This document shows positions 57,229 to 64,000 of a DNA stretch of 64,000 nt, one piece after another. The notes under the pieces were generated by a model that was given only the letters and a program-made list of their open reading frames with translations, was not told the DNA's origin and ran no database searches. This DNA comes from Succinispira mobilis DSM 6222 (GTDB lineage: Bacteria > Bacillota > Negativicutes > Acidaminococcales > Succinispiraceae), in assembly GCF_000384135.1 (NCBI RefSeq), contig NZ_KB913028.1, positions 1,453,351 to 1,517,350 of the forward strand. The letters are read 5' to 3'. The translations under genes and the position numbers were made by a program. Within the stretch, counting starts at the first letter, position 1. Every line of letters begins with the position of its first letter.

Positions 57229-57453
57229 TTACTCATTTCCTGTTTTTATTTCTTTGCCATCCGGCAAAATGAAAGTCTGTTCAAACTTAACATCCATCAC
57301 ATCTGATACGGACTTAAGCTCTTCTAATGTTATCGTTTCACGCTTCAGCTTCTTCCCGAAGTTCTGCGGCGACTGACCTAATCGTCTAGCCAATTCGGAG
57401 ACACTGATATTCATTTGTTCACATAGCAGTCGTATCATGTCGGAGTTTTTCAT
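57229..57453 (-). CDS. XRE-type helix-turn-helix regulator
   Basis: 74 aa from the ATG at 57453, preceded by GGAGGGACTATT; a longer frame to 57510 has no ribosome site. The motif MNISVSELARRLGQSPQNFGKKLKRETITLEELKSV is a Cro/CI-type HTH, followed by a short beta tail FILPDGKEIKTG. It is followed by the 33-aa gene. Regulatory target unknown. Confidence 0.82.
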   Translation of the reverse strand: MKNSDMIRLLCEQMNISVSELARRLGQSPQNFGKKLKRETITLEELKSVSDVMDVKFEQTFILPDGKEIKTGNE

Positions 57454-57700
57454 AATAGTCCCTCCATGCCTTAATAGAAAAATTATAAACCATTTGGTTT
57501 CAAGCAACAATATAATGTTTACAAACAGAAAACCCGCAATTCAATAAAAAAGCTGCGGGTAAAATGTATTACTGATTACTCGTCTATTTGGATTTCAATT
57601 CCGTTCCTTTTTGACACTGAAAAAGCACTGAATAAATTTATTTTAAATTCATGCGAGCTGTATACATCACAAAACTATTCGCTTACCGATTTTATCAAAC

Positions 57701-58354
57701 TTATTCGAGCGTATTACTTACAAATCTAATTCCCATTTCAAAGGCTTTTTCACAGTCCTTGGGAAATTCCTCTTGCCGTCTTTTGGCCTTCGCCGATTCG
57801 TCGAAGGCCGTTGCAACGTACTTAGAATAATCACTAAACTGATATGTATCAGTAACAAATAGAGATTCTGTTGGCCCCATAAATTTCTCGAATAAATTTT
57901 CATATCGAGATAGAATTCGGTCATACTCTACCTCTTTTATCATGCTTTCTGGTACATTCCCTGTGTAAATCAAGCCTATCGGTTTTTTCTTCTCATTAAG
58001 CGAGGAGTAGTTTTTATCATATACGAGATACTGAAAAATTAATCTTTCAATGAATGACCTCATCTCACCAGTAACCTCACCAAAGTAGATAGGTGAGCCA
58101 AGAATAACGGCATCAGCACTCTCGATTTTTTCCAACACGGGGGTTAAGTCATCCTTATAAGCGCACTTACCGTAGCTTTTCCCGCCTTTTAGCTTACAGG
58201 CGAAACAGCTCACACAGCCTTTGAAGTTGAGGTCATACAGATTAATTAGTTCTGTAGTCGCCCCTTGAGAAGCTGCCCCTTCCAGAGCTTTATTTAATAG
58301 AGTTGCGGTATTTCCGTTTTTTCTTGGGCTTCCGTTTATAGCAATTATATACAT
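57701..58354 (-). CDS. Flavodoxin-fold FMN reductase-like (iron-sulfur flavoprotein family) protein
   Basis: 217 aa from the ATG at 58354, seven bases after GGAGG. FMN-binding loop NGSPRKNGNTATLL, then CVSCFACKLKGGKSYGKC (cysteine cluster that may hold an Fe-S centre) and ILGSPIYFGEVTGEMRSFIERL. Such proteins shuttle electrons or detoxify electrophiles. It is divergent from an HxlR-type regulator with a palindrome in between, which suggests induction by that regulator. Confidence 0.87.
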   Translation of the reverse strand: MYIIAINGSPRKNGNTATLLNKALEGAASQGATTELINLYDLNFKGCVSCFACKLKGGKSYGKCAYKDDLTPVLEKIESADAVILGSPIYFGEVTGEMRSFIERLIFQYLVYDKNYSSLNEKKKPIGLIYTGNVPESMIKEVEYDRILSRYENLFEKFMGPTESLFVTDTYQFSDYSKYVATAFDESAKAKRRQEEFPKDCEKAFEMGIRFVSNTLE

Positions 58355-58415
58355 ATGCATACCTCCATTTTTTATTGACTTTGTCATTTAAATTATATAC
58401 CATTAGCTTTAAAAA

Positions 58416-58431
58416 TAAAGTATGCACTTTA
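58416..58431. promoter_or_regulatory. Palindrome between flavodoxin and hxlR-like genes
   Basis: TAAAGT-ATGC-ACTTTA, a perfect six-base dyad in the 108-base divergent region; probable operator of the HxlR-type regulator. Confidence 0.55.
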
Positions 58432-58462
58432 ATGTAATATACTATACAAAAGGGGAGTAATA

Positions 58463-58790
58463 ATGGCAACTTGGTCTCTCGATAGCGAATGTCCAATCAT
58501 CTATACTCTAGCTGTTGTGGGGGGGGAAATGGCGGTGGCTTATAATTTATAAACTGTCCGAAAATGGGATTTTAAGATATGGTGAGTTAAAGAGATGTTT
58601 ACCACCTATTACTCATAAGATGTTAAGTCAAGAGTTAAAAGAACTGGAGGCAAAAAAGCTGATTCATAGGGAAGAATACCATCAAATTCCGCCAAAAGTC
58701 GAATACTCTTTAACAGAAAAAGGGAAATCTTTACTTCCAATACTCGACCTTATGTCTAAATGGGGAACGGAGAATAAATCGCTCATATAA
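58463..58790 (+). pseudogene. HxlR-type regulator gene, out of frame at a G8 tract
   Basis: The ATG at 58463 (AGGGGAG upstream) opens MATWSLDSECPIIYTLAVVG, matching the HxlR start with its conserved Cys-Pro. At 58519-58526 eight G residues shift the frame; seven would continue GKWRWLIIYKLSENGILRYGELKR through the full winged helix to 58790. With eight, translation stops soon after. It is either a phase-variable switch, a recent mutation or a sequencing error. A 91-codon internal frame from 58515 is the downstream half. Confidence 0.8.
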
Positions 58791-58894
58791 AAAAGGAGTG
58801 CCAAAAGCTAAAATGGGTGTGAAACACTTTGGGACGTTCCTTTTTTGTCAACTTAATTCCGCGCAAAATTATATTTTCATATAATCGTTTGACA

Positions 58895-59040
58895 TCCCAT
58901 AAATAAAAATTCGCCTAAACATCACGTCTAGGCGAATATAAACACATATATCCAATTTTTCAAAAAGTCTTGAGCCGCTTGGTTTAAGGCTATTTTCTTT
59001 CTATCAACGCTACGCACTCGACGTGAAATTATTAGGCTTT
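58895..59040 (-). repeat. rlmD-like 3' end with terminator (copy C)
   Basis: On the minus strand HVECVALIERK-stop (58993-59028), followed by a hairpin ATTCGCCTA / TAGGCGAAT near 58908-58938. It has the same layout as the modules at 54596, 56345 and 60500. In 59041-59230 no gene is seen; a short ATCCGG / CCGGAT hairpin lies near 59186-59208. Confidence 0.6.
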
Positions 59041-59230
59041 TTCACATTTTTCGCAAAATGTTGATTAGGCTGCCACGTGATATATTGTTCAACTCAAGTA
59101 TGTATCTATCTAAAAGTGATTATGTTGCGAAACTGGACCTTCGTGTAAATGTTTGATACCCTCACCTTGTGGGTAGAGGAATTTAAATCCGGAGCGACCC
59201 CGGATGTGAAAGAATAAATCTGAATAAATT

Positions 59231-59272
59231 AAGAGACACTCTATGCCAAATATGCGTAGAGTGTCTCTTTTG
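59231..59272. terminator. Terminator after the PTPS-like gene
   Basis: Stem AAGAGACACTCTATGC / GCGTAGAGTGTCTCTT with a short loop, downstream of the minus-strand gene at 59320. Confidence 0.7.
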
Positions 59273-59319
59273 TTTCAGTTTAAGCAAACCAAAATTGGAG
59301 TTTGAACTATCAAATCAGA

Positions 59320-59886
59320 CTATTTCTTGTATCCGCATTTAGGGCAGACACCATTTTCGTTTAATGCAATGCCGCATAATGGGCAACGGTCTATTAAATC
59401 CTTTTGGGGCTCATATTCTTCTGTAGAGCCATTTACTCCGCTTGTAAACGTAATTTTAACTATATTTAGTTTATCTTTCAGTAAATCGTAAACTATTTTA
59501 ATCATGCCTTCAACGGTCATTGTTTCTTTCGTAACAACTAACCGACATTCCGGATAAGCCGTTGCCAGTTCCGTTTTGAAAGCTGGACCCTTTTGCTTAT
59601 TGGTTGGTGCACCATTCCTAATGCCTTGTGCTTCGTAAACGCCCAGAATTGCTGGAAGCAAAGGATCGTCTTCCCTTAAAACCAGTGCGTGGTCAAAGTT
59701 TTGTAATACTTCCCAAGCGGTTTTCTGAATTTCATTACATGGGAAGACCATATTGACCCCCATGTTGACAGTATCTTCAACTTCAATAGTCAATATTCCC
59801 GTATGTCCATGCAAATATTGTGCTTCACCTTTGAACCCATAAAACCTGTGTGCATATTGTAAGTCTAACGTAGTAAAACTTTTCAT
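59320..59886 (-). CDS. 6-pyruvoyl-tetrahydropterin synthase-like protein with C-terminal zinc ribbon
   Basis: 188 aa from the ATG at 59886 (GAGGAG seven bases upstream); longer frames to 59940 lack a site. The zinc histidines of the PTPS/QueD fold appear in YAHRF and LHGHTG, and VTKETMTVEGM resembles the pterin-binding Glu segment. The cysteine normally four residues before HGH is Ala here (EAQYLHGH), so QueD-type chemistry is doubtful. The C-terminus has CPLCG and CPKCG, a zinc ribbon not usual in the family. No queuosine or folate gene is nearby. Confidence 0.75.
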   Translation of the reverse strand: MKSFTTLDLQYAHRFYGFKGEAQYLHGHTGILTIEVEDTVNMGVNMVFPCNEIQKTAWEVLQNFDHALVLREDDPLLPAILGVYEAQGIRNGAPTNKQKGPAFKTELATAYPECRLVVTKETMTVEGMIKIVYDLLKDKLNIVKITFTSGVNGSTEEYEPQKDLIDRCPLCGIALNENGVCPKCGYKK

Positions 59887-60009
59887 AATCATTCTCCTCT
59901 TAATATATTTACGGGTGTTTCTTTGCTCCCGCATGCGCACATAGTTGAGTTGATTGGGTTGCCTGTTTTTTTAATCCGCGATAATATTAGTAATTATTCT
60001 TTGTTAATA

Positions 60010-60240
60010 TCATATACCAATAAGCATATTATTGTCAATACTTATCCTGACAATTTTCATAAGGTCAGCTGGCGTTAGATAATTAAGTAATCTATGAATT
60101 CTGCTAATATTAACCAAATAAATATAAACTGCCAATTCATGGCGCAATTGCTCTGTTTATCAAAATTTCGGACTTTGCCTGACTTTTTTAATAAACACTT
60201 CGTACTTATTTTATTGTACCATTTAAGGTGTCCAATTATA
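60010..60240 (-). mobile_element. IS3-like transposase remnant
   Basis: The minus strand encodes EQLRHELAVYIYLVNISRIH then RLLNYLTPADLM, the end of an IS3-type orfB (NxxRxHxxLxYLTPxD), with its stop at 60010. Upstream, TTGGACACCTTAAATGGTAC near 60225 looks like the element's left end, so almost all of the transposase is deleted. From 60241 to 60480 I see only short frames full of stops. Confidence 0.6.
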
Positions 60241-60499
60241 CCCCCTTAACATATTTTGCATGCTAATGATCCTCTGTAAGCTTTTGAAGGTCAAAGTGCA
60301 TTAATTATCTTCTATTTTAGAAATTTCTTCGCAACTTTATACCATTCTTCAATATAAACATTTTAATAAGTCTCTTTCGCAACTAACTCAATTCAGCAAA
60401 ATTACAATGTTTATAATCTTCCATACCTTTTCGCAAATCCGCCTTACTTTCGTAAAAAAGTTAAAATCAAATACAAATTTTACCCCCATAACATGCAAA

Positions 60500-60640
60500 A
60501 AATCCCCCGAACCGAAGTCCGGGGGAACATAAAACACATATTGAAATTATTTGTAAATCCTCAAACCCTTATGATTACTGGCTACTTACGCTCTATCAAC
60601 GCCACACACTCGACGTGTGCGTTGGCGGAAACATGATACA
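60500..60640 (-). repeat. rlmD-like 3' end with terminator (copy D)
   Basis: The minus strand reads VSANAHVECVALIERK-stop (60583-60633) and then a strong hairpin TCCCCCG / CGGGGGA near 60502-60526 with a T run. It is the clearest of the four modules. Confidence 0.65.
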
Positions 60641-60668
60641 AAACGGCATAACTATTACTCGATATACG

Positions 60669-60758
60669 CTAGGGGGTAAAAGGGGGTAAAATCCCAAGAC
60701 CTACATTTATGTGCTGTGCCGCTTCATTGCCGAAAACAGCCTGTTTTACTGAATACAT
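60669..60758 (-). CDS. Possible 29-aa small protein
   Basis: An ATG at 60758 opens MYSVKQAVFGNEAAQHINVG and ends in a Pro-rich tail. It follows the HTH/zinc-finger gene at 60830 on the same strand by 71 bases. Tiny, with no clear ribosome site; could be the remnant of a longer gene. Confidence 0.3.
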   Translation of the reverse strand: MYSVKQAVFGNEAAQHINVGLGILPPFTP

Positions 60759-60829
60759 ACGGTCTTAAATCAATTCGCGCATACCCTCCATAGCACGTTT
60801 CCACGCTTTTCCAAAATAAAGATACCCAC

Positions 60830-61339
60830 TCACTCTTTAGCATCAGATAGCAATAAAGCTTTAAGCCACACCGGTAAATGATTTACCTTTTTAAATTGTA
60901 AAATTTTCTGGGCAACTTCTGCGGCGTCTTCTTCTCGCCAAAAGCGATGCCTGCGATAACATTCTGGGCTACAGAACTTGCGCCAATTGACCCCTAATGC
61001 TTTGAATTCATTCCCGCAATATTCACAGTTAAGAACATGTGCTTTTCGGTGGTCCTTTTCCCATTCTCTTTTACAATTCAATGAACAGTATTTTCTCTTC
61101 CGCCCGCAACTATTTTGTTCAAGCTTCATGCCGCAATTAAGGCAAACAACAAAAAGCATTTCCGCTTTCAATACTTCGCGGTATTCCGTCACCAACTCTG
61201 ATGCATAGCCATTTAAGCCTTCTCTAATACAATAATTCCTAACCGAATCTCTTGATAGCCCTGTAGCCTTTGCTATTTTTCCATACCCAACACCTTGGTA
61301 CCGCAGCATTTTAATCTTTTGCCTTTGGCCATTTGTCAT
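60830..61339 (-). CDS. Sigma-like HTH protein with two zinc-finger segments (mobile-element type)
   Basis: 169 aa from the ATG at 61339, after AGGAGGGGATAAGC. The N-terminal HTH (KMLRYQGVGYGKIAKATGLSRDSVRNYC) is resolvase/sigma-region-4-like. Two treble-clef-like segments follow: CLNCGMKLEQNSCGRKRKYCSLNC and CEYCGNEFKALGVNWRKFCSPEC. Proteins of this build are common on conjugative elements of gut Firmicutes and are thought to regulate them. An inverted repeat lies across its leader. Confidence 0.78.
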   Translation of the reverse strand: MTNGQRQKIKMLRYQGVGYGKIAKATGLSRDSVRNYCIREGLNGYASELVTEYREVLKAEMLFVVCLNCGMKLEQNSCGRKRKYCSLNCKREWEKDHRKAHVLNCEYCGNEFKALGVNWRKFCSPECYRRHRFWREEDAAEVAQKILQFKKVNHLPVWLKALLLSDAKE

Positions 61340-61352
61340 GCTTATCCCCTCC

Positions 61353-61389
61353 TGACAAGCATTCATCACTCAAAAAACGATGCTTGTCA
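61353..61389 (-). promoter_or_regulatory. Inverted repeat in the leader of the HTH/zinc-finger gene
   Basis: TGACAAGCAT (61353-61362) and ATGCTTGTCA (61380-61389) form a perfect ten-base dyad. On the minus strand the downstream arm directly abuts the GGAGGGG ribosome site; the other arm holds a TTGACA. Possible operator or leader hairpin. Confidence 0.55.
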
Positions 61390-61421
61390 AGGAGGTTAAT
61401 AATAGGAAAATACCATAGCAA

Positions 61422-61467
61422 CAGGCCGGTCAAGATGCTAAATTCACCTCAACCGGCCTATTTTTTA
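61422..61467 (+). terminator. Terminator-like hairpin facing plus
   Basis: AGGCCGGT / AACCGGCCT followed by six T residues on the plus strand. No intact plus-strand gene precedes it, so it may belong to a lost gene. Confidence 0.5.
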
Positions 61468-61569
61468 CTTCTATTCAATTAGCTTACAGGATTTTTTGTT
61501 ATTGTTAACACTTAATATACTAGTCTTCATCAAAATACCTACAAATTGAATTTAATTACACTTCATCTG

Positions 61570-61995
61570 TTAAATTTTATCATTAAGCTTATAGTACTCT
61601 TCATCGGTGACAGGTTCTAACCATTCTGCCGGACCCGCCTGGCTATTGGTTTCAACGGAAAGGTGTACAAGCCAGCTATCTCTCGCAGCACCGTGCCAAT
61701 GTTTCACATTTGCCGGGATCTTTACTACATCGCCTGCATTAATTTCGCGAGCTATTTTCCCCTCTTCCTGATACCAGCCCCTGCCACCTGTAACTAAGAG
61801 AATCTGACCGCCTGGATGCTTGTGCCAGTTATTCCGGCAGCCCGGCTCAAACGTAACATTGCCAATCGGACAGTTAAATTCCTTATCGCCTGGTACAAGC
61901 ATCTCAAGATATGCTTGCCCGGCAAAGTATTTATAGTATGGCTCCGGCATTTTGTTGCCTTTGGGGAAAATTACACTATTACTTAAATCACTCAT
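61570..61995 (-). CDS. Cupin-domain protein
   Basis: 141 aa from the ATG at 61995 (GGGGAGAGATT upstream). Cupin motif 1 is NWHKHPGGQILLVTGG and motif 2 is KIPANVKHWHGA; an N-terminal FAGQAYLEML is typical of cupins found with carboxymuconolactone decarboxylase-like or redox genes. Function unknown. It follows the DUF362/flavodoxin genes on the same strand in a more GC-rich stretch. Confidence 0.85.
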   Translation of the reverse strand: MSDLSNSVIFPKGNKMPEPYYKYFAGQAYLEMLVPGDKEFNCPIGNVTFEPGCRNNWHKHPGGQILLVTGGRGWYQEEGKIAREINAGDVVKIPANVKHWHGAARDSWLVHLSVETNSQAGPAEWLEPVTDEEYYKLNDKI

Positions 61996-62076
61996 TTTGA
62001 ATCTCTCCCCTTCTTGTTTTGGATGAAATTGCAATGTCTTCTGTAGAAAAAATCATGTCCGTTATTATCGCAACAA

Positions 62077-63183
62077 CTACAAGACGACTAATTCATAATC
62101 ACGACTGCCCATGCCAATCTCTTCTCCGTATTTGAGTTGTATGGTTCCGTCGACGTGGGCGCGCAAACCGTGGAATTTATCCGCACCAGCTTCGCAATTA
62201 CATGACAGAAAAGAATTTGAAAAGCCAAGTTGCTGGTTTACCAGATCGTAGCTCGCTGGATCAATGGCCACAGGATCAGTGGAAGCTAAAAAGCCGATAT
62301 CGGGAACGATCGGTGCGTCGCTCCAGGGCACACAATCACAATCAGGAGTAATGTTTAACAGAAAGTTGATATAGCCAATCCGCTTTTCATGAGCCTTGGC
62401 AAATCCATACCCATATTCAGTCATGCGCTCAAGAAATGCCGTTAAGTCTGTTGCCCAGTCCATCCCTGTGGCCTTTACAGGACAAACGGTCAGGCATTCG
62501 CCGCAGCCAATGCATTTATCTTCAGCGACACTTGCTTTCTTATCACTCACAGTAATCGCCTGTTCAGGACACACCGCGCTGCATTTATTACAGCCAACGC
62601 ATTTTTCTTGATCAACCATAATCTTGAGAGCATGCTGCTCTTTTTTTCCAGTTGCCGGTGCTCCACCCATAGCAAGGTTTTTTATTGCTCCGCCGAAGCC
62701 CGCCATCTCATGCGCCTTAAAGTGAGACAATACGATTGCGCTGTCGGCACTGACAATGTCTTTAGCCAGTTTCACCTTATCAAAGTGTTTTTTACCTATT
62801 TGCACCTCAGCAATATTTTCGCTGCGTAATCCATCAGCTATGATAATGGGCGCCCCGGTGACCGTATAATCAAAGCCATGTTCCAATGCAGTCAGCAGAT
62901 GTTCGACCGCATTATGCCGACTTCCCGAATAGAGAGTGTTGGTGTCGGTCAAAAAAGGCTTGGCTCCCCGTTCTTTTATTTTGTCAACAACCTGGCGCAC
63001 AAAAACAGGACTAATAAAGCCATCACTGCCGCGTTCACCAAAGGTCAACTTTACAGCCGTAAGACCATCCGGTTGAATCAGCTCACTGAAACCGGCGCGG
63101 TCAAACAGGTTCCTAATTTTGCTGATTTTATTGCTTTTATCTGTTCTTGCTCTCAAATTTGCGAAATATACTTTGCTGGACAC
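62077..63183 (-). CDS. DUF362 protein with ferredoxin domain
   Basis: 368 aa starting at a GTG (63183) after AAAGGAGAAACACTT; longer frames lack a site. The DUF362 part has KLTFGERGSDGFISP, TDTNTLYSGSRHNA and VLSHFKAHEMAGFGGAIKNLAMG. Two [4Fe-4S] motifs follow: CVGCNKCSAVCPEQAI and CIGCGECLTVCPVKAT. It likely binds two clusters and transfers electrons; the partner is unknown. The flavodoxin gene lies about 60 bases upstream on the same strand. Confidence 0.9.
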   Translation of the reverse strand: MSSKVYFANLRARTDKSNKISKIRNLFDRAGFSELIQPDGLTAVKLTFGERGSDGFISPVFVRQVVDKIKERGAKPFLTDTNTLYSGSRHNAVEHLLTALEHGFDYTVTGAPIIIADGLRSENIAEVQIGKKHFDKVKLAKDIVSADSAIVLSHFKAHEMAGFGGAIKNLAMGGAPATGKKEQHALKIMVDQEKCVGCNKCSAVCPEQAITVSDKKASVAEDKCIGCGECLTVCPVKATGMDWATDLTAFLERMTEYGYGFAKAHEKRIGYINFLLNITPDCDCVPWSDAPIVPDIGFLASTDPVAIDPASYDLVNQQLGFSNSFLSCNCEAGADKFHGLRAHVDGTIQLKYGEEIGMGSRDYELVVL

Positions 63184-63242
63184 AAGTGTTTCTCCTTTAC
63201 AAATCACATTTTTTCGGGAACTTGTAGGCAAACAGTAATTAA

Positions 63243-63782
63243 TCAAACGTTTTTTCCCATTTGATAAGCTTCTTTCAAGATCGACGGCGAATTACAGATA
63301 TCTCCCGGCTTAGTTGCTCCAACTCCGCGCACAACCCCTGCCAAATTTGTCAGATCAAAGCAATCGATCCATCCTTGCAAGCCCTTTACTGCACCATCCA
63401 TAGAAGCCGGATCTACATCAGCTGATGCTGCCAGCAAATAAATGTCGCGAAAAGCATACTTCTGAGGAAAAAGAGGATTAGAACGATCCAGCAAGGTTTT
63501 CATCTGCCCACACATTTCATAAAAATATATTGGTGTTGCGAAGACTATCGTGTCGGCATGAAGCATTTTTTCGCCAATTGCATTTGCATCGTCGTCTATT
63601 ACGCACTTCTTAGTAGTCTGACAAGCAAGACAACCTTTGCAAAAGCCAATATTTTGGTCATACAGACAGATTTCTTCTACGCTATGCCCGCTTTCAAGAG
63701 CGCCTCGCTTGAACTCATCAGCTAATATTTCAGAATTCCCCCCTTTGCGCGGGCTGGTGGATATAATTAGTATATTTTTCAT
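63243..63782 (-). CDS. Flavodoxin-fold NADPH-dependent FMN reductase-like protein
   Basis: 179 aa. FMN loop STSPRKGGNSEILA, cysteine cluster CKGCLACQTTKKC and FATPIYFYEMCGQMKTLLDR. It is similar in build to the protein at 57701 and may hold FMN and a metal centre. Upstream of the DUF362 ferredoxin gene, it probably forms a redox pair with it. Confidence 0.88.
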   Translation of the reverse strand: MKNILIISTSPRKGGNSEILADEFKRGALESGHSVEEICLYDQNIGFCKGCLACQTTKKCVIDDDANAIGEKMLHADTIVFATPIYFYEMCGQMKTLLDRSNPLFPQKYAFRDIYLLAASADVDPASMDGAVKGLQGWIDCFDLTNLAGVVRGVGATKPGDICNSPSILKEAYQMGKNV

Positions 63783-63837
63783 TCTATTCGTCTCCTGTCA
63801 TGGTTTTTGTAATCAGGACTTAAGGTACACTCGCTAA

Positions 63838-64000
63838 TCAATTGCTGATTTCAAATGTAACCTGTACATCTCCCTTTCCCAGGACCTCTTTCAACCCGGA
63901 AATGTCTTCTATATAACCAAGTCTGACGTATCCACCATTTGAATTGGAAAACGTATTATAAAATAGTACCAGGCTATTAGATGACCAACACATGATCTCT
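63838..64000 (-). CDS. Cyclophilin-like fold protein, C-terminal part (runs off the window)
   Basis: The last 54 codons are visible: MCWSSNSLVLFYNTFS, YVRLGYIEDISGLKEVLG, then DVQVTFEI. This fits the cyclophilin-like (TTHA1029-type) family, whose members often neighbour flavodoxin genes in clostridia. The N-terminus lies beyond the right edge. Confidence 0.68.
   Translation of the reverse strand, partial: EIMCWSSNSLVLFYNTFSNSNGGYVRLGYIEDISGLKEVLGKGDVQVTFEISN

Noticed and set aside
58515-58790. Self-standing 91-aa regulator starting at an internal codon
   Set aside because: The homologous start with the conserved Cys-Pro lies 52 bases upstream in another frame, separated by a G8 tract, so this is one frameshifted gene.
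62396-63264. Several plus-strand frames over the DUF362 gene
   Set aside because: Shadows of a gene with two intact ferredoxin motifs on the minus strand.

Overview
The window reads as a low-GC, AT-rich chromosome segment from a diderm, probably anaerobic Firmicute, most likely a member of the Negativicutes. Three things point there: Firmicute-type Shine-Dalgarno sites and riboswitches; an RND pump with a membrane-fusion lipoprotein, which implies an outer membrane; and many exported proteins typical of that group. No rRNA, tRNA or CRISPR array was recognised.

Positions 1-36,900 look like ordinary chromosome. They hold small operons and single genes, mostly on the minus strand and often closed by clear hairpin terminators: guanine deaminase, an orphan TrpB, DNA polymerase IV behind a LexA-like box, a DUF134/DUF5320 pair, an Ogt-AlkD fusion, comB-tspO-nucleoside kinase, ahpCF behind a Fur/PerR-like box, PhzF, an RND efflux operon with a TetR regulator, an EIIC-EAL fusion and RsgA. 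Two riboswitches stand out. A cobalamin riboswitch controls an acetyltransferase plus a Gate-type membrane protein, and a NiCo-type riboswitch precedes a cation efflux (CDF) gene.

Positions 36,950-38,390 hold an IS200/IS605-type element with tnpB and a divergent 45-residue ribbon-helix-helix protein. Positions 39,100-54,450 form a defence-rich stretch: a type I restriction operon (hsdM-rhuM-hsdS-hsdR, with a slippage-prone TAEL repeat in hsdS), an AAA ATPase, a NUDIX plus PLD-helicase-DUF3427 pair, a frameshifted GIY-YIG gene and a PD-(D/E)XK-like nuclease. Glycerate kinase and a MerR regulator are interspersed.

Positions 54,450-61,500 are a graveyard of mobile elements. They contain truncated IS3-family elements, truncated pRiA4b-like and DUF1016 genes, and four copies of a module made of an rlmD/rumA-like 3' end plus terminator, which look like attachment-site scars. 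Surviving genes include DUF1905, XRE, a flavodoxin with a divergent frameshifted HxlR regulator, a PTPS-like protein lacking its usual cysteine, and an HTH/zinc-finger protein. From about 61,500 to the end the sequence is visibly more GC-rich and carries redox-type genes (cupin, DUF362 ferredoxin, flavodoxin, cyclophilin-like protein), suggesting a different origin.
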